Assembly (NCBI RefSeq): GCF_000264995.1 | Contig: NW_006767439.1 | Coordinates: forward strand, 1,068,771-1,132,770 | Reading direction: 5' to 3' | DNA length: 64,000 bases | From: Punctularia strigosozonata HHB-11173 SS5 | Lineage: Eukaryota > Basidiomycota > Agaricomycetes > Corticiales > Punctulariaceae | Part shown: in pieces, positions 47,491-58,425 of the stretch | Position numbering within the stretch: the stretch's first letter is position 1 | How the letters are laid out: the number at the start of each line of letters is the position of its first letter | Program-made: the position numbers and the translations under genes | Notes under the pieces: generated by a model | What the model was told of the DNA's origin: nothing | Databases searched by the model: none | The model's input: the letters and a program-made list of their open reading frames with translations, nothing else

Positions 47491-50400
47491 GGCGTTGGAG
47501 AGGATAGCCCAGGGCTTGGACGACGACGACCACCATCGCGATTATATAGCGATGCATTCAGGAGTTCTCGCCGGGTCGGAAGGCGGATGCAGATGGAGAG
47601 TGTATATTTGGCACACCCACCGTGCGGTTGGGCGACTGAGGTTGATCCGAGAATCGTCTCGCTCCAGCTGTGTTCCATGCTGATCTCTCTAAGAATAGAG
47701 GGAGCACAGTGAGGACGGTATGTCGAAGGCAAGGCGAAGGTTGCCATCGTGGTCGATCAGCGGATGATGGTCGACCGAGCCACCTGCTCTCGTTCTTCTT
47801 CCTCGCGGCTTCGTTGTTATCTTCACGTTCTCGGTATCCTTAGCACGCTGTCCACCCAAGTGCCGGCCTCAAGATGGTCATCGTTTCCACCGGCAAAAAG
47901 CAGAGAAAAAACCTAGGCAGCGCCGAGGCACCGTGCATTGCTTGCGCCTTCAACGCCAAAGTTGAGCTGTATAGCCTGTATACGACCTTGCGCGATGCGG
48001 AATAATGCCAGCTTGGGTATAAAAGGTGATAATCAAATCAAACATACCCACATGCGGCCAGGAGCGACTCTTGGACTGGCGTATCTTCTGCGTTCAAGGT
48101 TACCAACGGTGCTACTCATCTCCTTACTTAAGATCCCTCTCTGTCTTGCAGCCTTTGTGATTCGCTCAACGCTCCAAACGGACGCGCTCGTGCGCGTCGC
48201 GGGCTTCCATCAGCAATCCAGATTATCCTTGCGGAATAAATAGGATGTGATGTCCCTCATTCACTAAGGTGTTCTCTGAGGGCATTCATCGAAAGTTGGA
48301 TTGGAGGCCATGATGGTTCGGGGTGCGTCGGTGCAAACTTCGGCAGCTCATGGTGTTGCTGACCAGGTACCCTGCCAGAATCGCCGTTCGACTCACCCAC
48401 CAAAGCCTTTACCAACGGCCCGCTTCCGACTACTCAGCGCAGCCTTGCGAACTATCCGCCGCTCATATCGCAGGACTCAATCGCGTATGGTCCATCGAGT
48501 TGTGGGGCGCAACGACTCAGACGCGACAATTCCGAACGATTCACGGAATCCAGGCAATCTTCCGATTCTCCCTCCTCTTACGCGTAAGCGCTGGGTCAAA
48601 GGTGCTCCATGCCATATCTCCCGAAATGCGCGCTTCGGTGTGCGGGCTTTCGTACTCTTTCCTGGTCCTCAGCAACCTCCGACCAGTTCGGGATGGTCGA
48701 GCAACGATCCTCTTGCGCGTAGGGGGCACCGCTGCAACGGCGTGGCGCGCTCCTCTCGCACGTCGTCGGCCCATAGCCGCGAACGGTGGCTCAATCCAGC
48801 AATTCCACGTCCCAAAACGACCATGCCCGTCCGGCACCGACGTTTACCTTCCTTCCGGGCGGCCCGCCGCGGGCCGCGCTCAAACCTTTGCCCCGATATG
48901 TTCGCTGGAACCGCCCGCTGCACAGTACAGGCCTCCAAACATGTCTCCGATTATTCTTGCTGCTTCCTTGCACTGCAATGCGTATTTCGAGCAGAGTAGC
49001 GACTCGGAGGTCTGTTCTATCAACCCGTCCCCGAGCCTGGACGGAGATACATGGGCATGGCTGTGCTCAAGATCAAGCGGGGAAACCAATCTTGAGGGCC
49101 GTCGCAGGACAGCGCGGGCGGTCAATACTTGTGCAGGGCTCCGTCGGGGCAGTTGTTCCGTGGCGACGGCGGGCTGGTGTTCGTGTATCTCAGCGATGTG
49201 GGTGCCTCTCATGTGCCTGCAAAGGTCGGGGCCCGATGGCACCTACCATTTGGCGTGGGTGACCCTTGCGCGCGTCGGTGGTGCACCCGGGTAGCGCGGG
49301 ATTATTGGAGAAAACAAAACGGATGGATATCACCGCCCCTCAAAACTTCTTTGATTTGGGGGCGTATCGTTGCTGGTTCTTTCATGATGGATATCCAACT
49401 CAGAAGGAGATCGAGAACGCCGCGCTGCGCGTTGAAGACGCAAAATTTCTTCGTGTCCAACATCTGGGCACGGGGCTGCACGGACCGGATCCCGTTTTAG
49501 GACATCGCCCAATTGCTGATTCGCTCGCAGGGCTGTTGCGGAAGGTGGAGCGTTGTGGTCGACTTCCACCTTCGTTTCTAGATGCCCTTGGATGGAGTTT
49601 GAGTCGCCTTCCCTCGGCGTCAGTCGTATGTGCACTCCAAATTCGACGGTGCAATCATCTGGTTTGATTGCGGCGTAGCAGCATTCTGAGATTCGCAAGA
49701 CGCCTAAATTTCCATCCCGGACACTTGCCCGTTGTTTCATAGGCTCGCGATATCGCTCATGGGACGAAAAAGCGGCAGCGAAGTCTCTTCCGCCGACGCC
49801 ATTGCATTTGACTTTCCCATGAATCGGATGCGTACGTACACCCATCGCTTTGCAGAATCTCTGGTGCTCCACAATCAACGGGCAACGCTATTTTTCATCC
49901 CCACATGATGACATATCCTTCCTTCGTGCCTGAAGGAGTATTGCGGGCAGAGTTTCACTCGTCATCCCTCAACGTCACCCGCATCCCTCTGAAAATTGAC
50001 GATGCGACTATCATTGCCCTTTCCCTTTCGCTTGTTGCGAATCTGCGCCGTTCCAGAACCGACTCCGGGCGTTTGCTTGGGAATATGCAGCAATTGGTCT
50101 CTTATCGCCGTCCGCCTTCCTTTTATGAGGTCCGATCAACGACGTTCCGCCCTCCCGCCCTTCCGCCATGTCCTTTGGCGGTCGAGGTTGCGGTACGGAC
50201 GGCTCCGTCACCACCGCCGTCTTACCGTCCCTATGGAACAGATGCGTGGGCTGTCGTAGCCGGATATCCTCTGTGCTCTACAGCCTACGGGCGCAGGCAT
50301 CCGTGCGACGTTACCGCCCGCACCCTTGTAATGATGGTATCGCCATTCTCTGCGAACCTCAGCAATCTATCGCTGTCCTCGCCCTGTGGGGCATACTCCA

Positions 50401-51913
50401 ACTCAGATACCTGTTGATCAACTGTCAGTCGCATCACATGCGGGCTTCGAGTGGCTGCGTGGCATGGTGGGGCATATGGACGACGCTACTACCGATGTGT
50501 TGGAAGTCCTCGTGACCGACCGCGAAAGCGAGCTCCAGAATGAACATTCTTCCAAGAACGATCTCGAGCGTCAAAACGGGCTGTACGTACGGTTCGACAC
50601 CGCAGATTGTGGCCAAGCAACGATTGATCGATGCATTGTACGGAATCTCAAGGCTGCGATATTGTGTTGCTGGCGTGGAGCTTGTTCCCGTTTCGGTGCG
50701 ACGATCTGGGCCTTCGTCCAATCCGACTCCCTAACGTTCAATTCTCGTTCCTGCCTATACAGGTGGCTCCGCTCCTTGTGTGATGGGTAATGGCAACTGT
50801 TCTGCGCATGCCATCATCATTGTACAGTGACTATCTCCATGTACGGGAGCGACTCTCCCGCTCCTATGGAGCGCAGATGTGGATAAACTCATACAGCGGC
50901 CGAACAGCATAAGGTTTCCGCCCGACAACGAACGAGCAGGTGCCACATAAATCATCATTATACGACCTTTTCTGTGCCACGATGCTCACGATACCGGGCT
51001 TAGCGGAGAACTGGTGCAGTGCCCCTTCGGACTCCGCGAAGGCGCCGGACCCAGCGACACACCGGTTTCCAGCTTCGACCGACCTCAAACACTACGTCCG
51101 GGCCTCCGGCCCGTACACCATCGTGACGTCGTGAGTCGACATGCAAGCTTTACGATGCGAGGTTCTTGATAGAAGCGTTCGCCGTATGTTCGCAAGTTCG
51201 CCATCTTTCTACGTTGGAGTCTAGGAACCACTGGGAAGCGTGCTATGCTGCTTGTTGGTACTTCCCACCTGCGACCGCTGGTGACCCGTAGCAAGTACGT
51301 ATACCGCCGATGAGCACGGGTAGTACTGCCGTGCGCGCAGAAAATCCCTTTCCCAACAGCCCGCGCAATAGGTATTGCACACAGCATTATCCGACGGGAC
51401 GATGAGTCTGGAGCGCAGTCAGAGTCGGCACGGATTACCGGAACGCGCACGTCCCCATCGCAGTCGATGATACACATTACACATTTCCTTGGTTTTAGGA
51501 TCCACATAATGACTAAATGGATCGGCGACCAGACCTTCCATTCTGGCAATCTCTGGGATCTCGGTGATGCTGGTCGGACCTCCCCTGTGGTAACTGCTCC
51601 GCCACCCGTGGTGACGGAGAAGGGGGGAACTTGCGTGACTGGTCCAGTTTCATCGGCTATGCTGGACTATGTTTGGGATGTGCGATGAATTCTCCACACG
51701 CGCTGGGCGGGTATCTCACAAAGACGTTCGTGGAGAATCAATATGGTCGGCGCAGCATCCCATAAAAAGGGACCAGCAGTGGCGAATGACGACAAAGTCA
51801 TCACTGCTACTTCGACTCCTCGGCACCTCCTCCAATACTCGACACCTCTACTACATTACCATCTACACCCTATCGGAATGGTTGCACCGCACACTTCTAC
51901 ATCGTCCAAAGCA
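47491..51913. other. 4.4 kb gene-poor region
   Basis: No intact gene recognised. Overlapping frames at 48301-49294 and 49266-49667 (MDITAPQNFFDLGAYRCWFF) and 50386-50790 shift between frames and match no family I know. They may be remnants of a decayed gene on the plus strand. No terminal repeats were noticed. Confidence 0.4.
51761..51768 (+). promoter_or_regulatory. TATA-like box of the sesquiterpene synthase gene
   Basis: CATAAAAA lies 146-153 bases upstream of the chosen ATG at 51914, and about 110 bases before an alternative in-frame ATG at 51878. Confidence 0.4.
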
Positions 51914-53198
51914 ATGCCGTCGTACATCGTACTCCCCGACCTCCCAGCGCACTGCCCTTTCGAGGTTCGCCTCAATCCTCACATGGAAACCGCCGGCCGT
52001 GAATCAGAGGATTGGGTCGTCGATGGAGGCAACCTCGGCGCCAAACACGCCGCCAAGCTTCGCGGCGTCAAAGCACGCCTGCTCACTGCTGGTTGCTACC
52101 CTGATGCGGACTTCGACGAGTTCCGCCTGTGCTGTGATGTCATGAACTGGCTAGTGCGCAGCAAATCTTTCTCATACGATCCATGATTGTGCCGCTGACG
52201 CTCGTTGTGGAATCGTCATTATAGTTCCATTACGACAATCTCACCGACGATATGGACCAAGCTGGAGCCCGCAATGCGGGAGACATAGTAATGGACACTA
52301 TGCTTCATCCAGACACATACATATCCGATTCTCGCATCGGCAAGCTGACCAGGAGGTACGGCCAAACCATCATCACATGCCATGCTATTTTACTGAGATT
52401 GATCCGCAGCTTCTGGCTACGATTCCTCAAGATCGCATCTCCTGGCGCGCAGAAACGTGAGAACTTCACAAGCTGCAAGTGCCTAACCTGATCAGGAATT
52501 CTTCAACTCTAGGTTTCATTGACACGACTCGCTCATTCCTTGCGGCTATCGAGCAAGAAGCGCGTGACCGGAGGGCCGGTGTCATCCCCGATCTCGAGTC
52601 GTACATCCAACAACGGAGGCATACCGGCGGCGTGCTGCCGTGTTTCATTTTAGCAGAATACGCCAGTCACCTCACCCTCCCAGATGAAGTCGTGGAGCAT
52701 CCTGTTCTCAAGAATATGGCCGACGCCTCCAACGACTTCGTATGCTGGTCCAACGTAAGCATCTACACTTTCAAACGCTGCATAGCATTCTCACATCGTT
52801 GTATTCGAATAGGATCTATTCTCTTACAATGTCGAGCAAGCCAGAGGCGATACCCACAACATCGTCATCGTCGTCATGAGGGTGAGCATATGACGAGCTC
52901 TCAAAGCTCTGAGCAGACGTTGACAATGCAACAGGAGCAGAACCTCGACCTCCAGTCCGCTATCGACGTCGTTGGGGAGATGTGCAAATCCACAATCGAC
53001 CGTTTCCTTGAGAACCAGGCGCTCCTGCCGTCGTGGGGCCCGGAAATAGACGCTCAGCTGGTCCCATACGTAGCGTGCATGGCTGATTGGATCGGCGGCA
53101 GCTTGAACTGGTCCTACGAGAGCGACCGCTACATGGGCGGCAAATCCGAAGAGGTCAAAAGGACTCGCATTGTCCAACTGTTGCCTAAGAAGGTCTGA
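51914..53198 (+). CDS. Sesquiterpene synthase
   Basis: Six exons (51914-52153, 52225-52355, 52410-52456, 52513-52754, 52813-52881, 52935-53198) encode 330 aa, a usual length for basidiomycete class I terpene synthases. These cyclise farnesyl diphosphate to a sesquiterpene. The N-terminus YIVLPDLPAHCPFEVRLNPH fits the family. The Asp-rich metal site reads D84-N-L-T-D88 (FHYDNLTDDMD), with Asn where D or E is usual at the second position. The NSE motif is intact and spans an intron: N220-D-L-F-S224-Y-N-V-E228. The pyrophosphate sensor R308-Y309 (ESDRYMG) is present. An upstream in-frame ATG at 51878 would add 12 residues. No P450 or other obvious tailoring gene lies within the window. Confidence 0.93.
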
Positions 53199-54473
53199 AT
53201 GGTGGACGCGGGCCTTACGAATCGATGCTATAGAACGGAGTACTGCCTGAGTATATATCATTATCCTTGGATTGCTACAATATTTTGAACTGTATCGTAT
53301 GAGCTTGGAGTAGACCAATTTAATAGCCGCGTCATCGTTCCTCTCATGCATTCCATGTGGTAAACACTCGTGCTTGATTCTTGCAGATCAATACTCGTAT
53401 GTGGTGTGTTTTCTCCAATCAGCCGTGCGTATTGACGTGCGGTGCGGCAACCAGTTGTTCCGCTATTGGGACCGCGCCGGAAATATACCTACCTACCTAC
53501 CTACCCATAACTATTGCAGACTTTCAGGGCGAATACGATGCACCAGCAGTGTGATCAACGAGCAACCGGAAGCAGAGCAGAGCTTCGAATCCCAGGCTGT
53601 GAAAACTATCGGACATTCGAGTACAAGTCAAGAAATGTTGATTTGTGCAAGTCTGAACCATAAAGGACGACAATGATCATCCCGGGGTCACAAATGATTT
53701 CATGGTCAAATCCAGCTTACTACAAAAGTGCGAAGAGAACTCACGACCGCGTGTTGAGTATACAGCCTCAGGCAAGTACATGATGCGAGAGATGGTGGTA
53801 CCAGACATCCTGAGCAGAGGGCCGTAAGAAGACCAGAAGGGTATTGAATGGCCGGTCTGGGAGCGGGCGGAAACGAAGCCCCGCCTCTTGCGCCATCTCG
53901 AGTCTTTCGGGGAGTGCGCGCAGCCCGATTTGGGCAACGGAAGGACCCGGAGGCGCGGCGGTAGGTAGGCAATGCTGTGCGGCGTGCTCCATCCGTGCGC
54001 ATGCGCATCGTCTCTGGCAGTCCCAACGAGCTAAGCATGCGCTGGCCGGCAACGTTCATCCGGATGCAAGGTCGTTCGGGACGCTGAAGTCAACAGGATT
54101 CGAACCAAAAACTTCCGTATCTCCATCTACCATCGGGCTTGCGATCAACATTCGCGTCATATCTTGCTAGTACAGTCGTGTTCGATGGCCTTTCTTCCGT
54201 ACATGCGTTCACTCCCATTGATCCGTCTAAGACCACCACTCTGCCCTGCTTGTGGCGTACTTAACTCGGTCATTCGCACTTTCCGAAACATCGAGTTATG
54301 TGCTACACTCCGGCTCGCCGCGCTTTGTAGCACTTTGCCGGTGCTGCGCTTGGATTACGACGACGTCGATGCAACACGTCGTGTAGCGGGTATCTGACGT
54401 AGAGAGGACGATACGAGGACTCTCGGGCAAGTACAAAACCACGACCATGTTCAACTGAAAGTTCCAACATCAA
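53199..54473. other. Intergenic region, terpene synthase to DUF6593-like cluster
   Basis: No gene recognised. It contains the second copy of the dispersed CTAC-tailed repeat. A T-loop-like AGGATTCGAACC at about 54095 was checked as a tRNA and rejected. Confidence 0.45.
53455..53508 (+). repeat. Short dispersed repeat with CTAC tail, copy 2
   Basis: GTTCCGCTATTGGGACCGCG followed by CCGG, AAATAT and a CTAC run (to 53508). It matches the copy at 2013-2058 over about 50 bases with few differences and in the same orientation. Confidence 0.55.
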
Positions 54474-55118
54474 ATGGCTTCGAACCTACTGGACGTAGGG
54501 GCCGGCGGAGAGACCGCACAAACGCTCTACTTCGTCTCCTTTGCGCCTTCGATTCTGACTAGTGACATCGTGGAACAATCCGGAGACGATTGGGCGAAGA
54601 GATTTCGCGTGACGACCGACGACTCCCAAAGTCCCCAGTTGACGACGATATACGACCTTCGCCGCGGAGAAGAACAGGTTCTAGCGCGCATTGAATGGCA
54701 GGGACACCCTGTCGTCGAAATTCGGGACATCCTTGGCAGGCAGTCTGCTCGTAGCTGGCTCGGACTAGTGCCAGATAGAAGGTACGAATGCAACATCAGG
54801 TTGTGCATGAACATGCATTGACCCTCGAACCTTCCAGTGCAAGGAATATGGAGGCTTCCGGGATCAAATACATTTGGGCTCCTTATCTGGATGATATCTG
54901 CGTACGCCGATGTTTCAGAGCTTTGTTGACACTTTCCTCAACCTGATCCATAACAGCTGTATCTTCCAGATGAGAACTTCACCCGTATCGTCGCGCGTGC
55001 GACGAAGAAAGCGGATATGGCCGTATTGCAACTCAGCAGAGACGCCATCGAGCTCAAGCTTCAGGAAATTGCAATCCTGGCGGTAATCTTGCTGCTAAGC
55101 GGGAGAAACATCGACTGA
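54474..55118 (+). CDS. DUF6593-like protein, tandem copy A
   Basis: Three exons (54474-54781, 54838-54901, 54957-55118) encode 177 aa. The order of blocks matches the paralogues: TLYFVSFAPSILTSDIVEQS near the start, ARIEWQGHPVVEIRDILGR in the middle, then exon 2 (64 nt) coding for SARNMEASGIKYIWAPYLDD, and LQLSRDAIELKL followed by AILAVILLLSGRNID at the end. Exon 3 is 162 nt, the same as in copy B and in the gene at 35253. No signal peptide is seen. The C-terminal 15-residue hydrophobic stretch is conserved. Function unknown; DUF6593 is a tentative name. Confidence 0.8.
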
Positions 55119-56058
55119 TGATAGCAGAATTCGAGATCGGGGCCGGGCCCCGTTTCATTTCGGCGAGAAATGAGCACCCTGGGAGGCGCGTTGCGACCAT
55201 GTCGCTCTCGTAACGATCTGCTTGTCTAGTGATAGCTGTTCCTGGTGTACAACGCTCGGTGCTTGTCCAAGCCATTGCTAGATCCGCTGATGGCAAGGGT
55301 TCTCCGCGTGACTCACCAACACTTCAAGAATGATGTCCAGAAGGTCGGTACGAAGACCTCTGCCAATGGTCGTTCACATGCATCGAGTGCCTCAAGAACA
55401 AATTCCAGCAAGCTCGTGGTCATCTAGCATATCATAGGATCCCCTACGTGATCAACATGAACCACTTCCGAGCCCGCCGCTCCTTAGTATAGCGGATGTG
55501 CCGTCTATTGTGAGTCCTGATGTCATCCCTCGAGAAGCACCGCGAGGCACCGCCACTAAGGGGTGCGGCTTCCATGGCCGTTCCCGAACGCTAATCGGAA
55601 TGTCGGGGAACCGGAGCCGCCTTCTACTCTGACCACCATCACCGTTCAAGCAGATGGTCCTGCCTTCCACGACTCCGGGTTTTAGCGCCTGCATTGGGTC
55701 TTGCGCCGCTCAAGCCCCTGCCCACCGTTTGATTTGACGCCTCTCGTTTTACCCGGGACGGGCTTCACCCTCGTTTGGCTATGCGCGGGGCTCACTGCCC
55801 TGTCACTACCACTGTTCTCTCATGTGTCGTGTCGTATCGGCGGGCGGGCGTCTGTGAGACTCACGATAGGTGATTCGATGCCGCGTTTTCTCCTTTCGTG
55901 CGCCTGTCTCCGGCGGCTGGTTCGGTGTCTGGCGTCAGCTGCAGGCGGAAATCTCTGGCCGTGCCGGGTCCTCTAAACAATATTGAAAGATGAGGAGTAC
56001 AAAAGGTGGGAGGAGTCGATCGGTGTGAGCAGCGCAAACGTACCTCAAGTTGATCGAC
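55119..56058. other. Spacer between tandem copies A and B
   Basis: 940 bases with no recognisable gene. A short frame at 55701-55976 is hydrophobic and Cys-rich but lacks any support. Confidence 0.45.
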
Positions 56059-56695
56059 ATGGACGCACTCGTCTCAGCACTCGGAGGAGAAGGTGGACGG
56101 ACCCTGCATTTCATTAACCTGTCTTCGACCATTTTGGACTGCGAAATCGTCGAGCAAGGATGGGGTGGGCCATCTACGAGCTATAGGATCCATACGGATA
56201 CGGGCTCTTCGACGGCACAGACGTCGGTAGTCGCGACTCACGGCGGTAATCCCACCATGATAGCGAGGGTCGACTGGTCGTATACTCCCTACGTCGAGAT
56301 ACGCGAACATCTTGGACGAACCCCCGCCCGAGATTGGCTTGTTCTGTCTGGAGATCGAAGGTAGGGCCCCTTCCTGAACGATACGCAGACACGAGCTAAC
56401 ATTTCTGCGAATGTTCAGTGCTAGACGCGTTCACGTAAATCGCGTGCGTTACGACTGGGCACCTCTCATGAACGATCTTTGCGTGAGTGCGAGGTCCGAT
56501 AGCCTTCAGCGTCGTTAATGATAGATTTTCTAGTTGTACGTTCCGGATCCGATATCTCCTCGGATCATCGCTCGTTGCGTAAAGACGCGACAGAGCGTCA
56601 CGCTTCACCTCAGCAAGGAAGCTGTCGACCTGTGCTTGGTCGAGACGTCGATCGTCGCCGTTGTGTTGATGCTCAGCGGCAAGAACATCGACTGA
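56059..56695 (+). CDS. DUF6593-like protein, tandem copy B
   Basis: Three exons (56059-56360, 56419-56482, 56534-56695) encode 175 aa. It shows TLHFINLSSTILDCEIVEQG, ARVDWSYTPYVEIREHLGR, the 64-nt exon 2 coding for SARRVHVNRVRYDWAPLMND, then LHLSKEAVDLCL and IVAVVLMLSGKNID. It is closer to copy A than to copy C, with identical exon 2 and exon 3 lengths. The start is the first ATG in frame (56059). Function unknown. Confidence 0.8.
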
Positions 56696-57783
56696 GACCG
56701 GCACCCTACCCAAAGCGCGGTCGCAGGGCTCCTGGATCGGTCCTGGACTCTGCGCACTTGCTCGGACTCTCACTCCAAAAGACTCGCGCGGATGATCAGT
56801 ATTACGATAATTAGGTTATTTCATTGTTATGGATTGTAGAGCATGATACCATTGCTGTCGGTTATTTTGTATTCGTTGTGCTTTCCAATTCGTAAATAAA
56901 CTTTTGCTGAAGCATGCTAGTAACCCTAACCCATTGCCTCAAGCTGTGCGCTGCCGGGCACTATTTTGCAACCTTGCGTTTAACGTCAGGCCTCCATTGT
57001 GGTCGATTTTGTGCTTGATCATACCAGCATCAGGAACTATGCTAAAATAATCTATGCCGGTCTTCGTCATCCGGTGCCCCGAGAACGCGCTCCTTATGGA
57101 AGATCATGCACATCGCATACATAAAGCAAAGCACGCTATCCTTAGCCCACGCAGAAGCTCATCTTGCCAAGAATAAGAGGGCTTGAGTCATTCACTACAT
57201 AATGTGCCGTGGTCACCGTTGCGTTTGACCTGGGAAGCCGTCGGAGGCCACAACACAGAATCGGTATGAGTACGGGATGCACCTTGTCCTCCTCTCATCT
57301 ACACCTCACCAATGCGTACGTCTGTTCAACAGTCAACTCCATCTTCTACTCAAGGTTCCCCTACCACCAGAACTTCTATCACTATCCACAACTCCAGCGA
57401 TCCATTACGGGCCCCAAAACGGAAGCTTCACGTAACCTTGGCCCCAGGTCGACTTGTCATCAATGGCCTAGGTTCTCTTGCGCGGCTCTCACAGCCATTC
57501 GGGAGAGATCATCGCTCCTGCCAATCAGGTTTCCAGCTTTGTCTACCAGACAATCGTTAGAGGATGACGATGCCGCACTCCCCGCCGAGCTCATATGATG
57601 TGGTAAAACATTGTGCCATGGGCTCATACCGCGCCGCTCGACGGTCCGGTCTGCGTCCCCTTAGTAAACTGCGCAGTAACTCCTCGACGGCTCCTGTGTC
57701 ATCGTCGGGAATTGGGAAGGCGCGGATGGCGTACAAATATCTGCTGAAGGGGTGGAACCACAACGCTCAACGGTGGGTCGCCC
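56696..57783. other. Spacer between tandem copies B and C
   Basis: No convincing gene. A frame at 57312-57560 (MRTSVQQSTPSSTQGSP) with a Ser/Thr-rich start and a neighbouring frame ending LEDDDAALPAELI could be pieces of a small gene, but I cannot join them by a credible intron. A telomere-like TAACCCTAACCC lies at 56921-56932. Confidence 0.4.
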
Positions 57784-58425
57784 ATGATGACTGCATCCCA
57801 GCTCAGCAACTCCTCTTATACTCTGCGATACACGGCTTTCTCACCGAGTGTGCTGGAATGTGACGTGGTGGACTCTACGAGCGCATGCCGCTACACGGTG
57901 GGGACGATTTCCACATTCGGATCGCTGCTGACTACCGTCAGAGACCATCCCAGCCAGAATAAGATCGCGATGATCAACTGGCAAGAGTCTGCGACCGTCG
58001 AAATTCAAGGATACAGCGAGGGAATGAACATCGCAGACTGGCTCGTCCGCTCCGAAGACTCCAGGTTATTGAATGACATCCTCAAATCATTACGGCACGC
58101 TAACATTTGGTCCTACAATCAGGTCAAGGACGATGGAAGTAGGGAACATGCGCTATCGATGGATGCCGATTGGTGACCACCTCTGTGTAAGTTTCGCGGA
58201 AGCAGTCGGTAATCGGAAACCATCCAGCTTACACGTCCAGTTCAGCTGACAATGCACCTTACGCCCACGGCAGACAGTAGCTCTACGCTCTGCATCTTGT
58301 GTCGCGTTACTAAATCTCGGACGGAAATCACACTGGAGCTGTCTCGAGAGGCTATGGTCATCGGCCTCGAGATACCTGCAGTTGTCGCTACGGTCATATT
58401 GATGAGCGGGAAGAACATCGACTAA
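57784..58425 (+). CDS. DUF6593-like protein, tandem copy C
   Basis: Three exons (57784-58064, 58123-58186, 58246-58425) encode 174 aa. Blocks: TLRYTAFSPSVLECDVVDS, AMINWQESATVEIQGYSEG, exon 2 of 64 nt coding for RSRTMEVGNMRYRWMPIGDH, then LELSREAMVIGL and PAVVATVILMSGKNID. Reading straight through the first intron gives a different frame that stops early; splicing restores the family pattern, which supports the model. It is the most divergent of the tandem three, and exon 3 is 18 nt longer. Function unknown. Confidence 0.78.

Noticed and set aside
48301-49667. Series of overlapping plus-strand frames up to 323 codons
   Set aside because: No single frame carries a domain, and I could not find intron boundaries that give a credible protein. 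A decayed gene remains possible.
54080-54180. tRNA-like T-loop (AGGATTCGAACC, read on the minus strand)
   Set aside because: Only two base pairs of the T stem form and no matching acceptor or D arm can be folded upstream, so it is not a tRNA I can support.
57312-57600. Possible small gene with Ser/Thr-rich start and acidic end
   Set aside because: The two parts are in different frames and no credible intron joins them.
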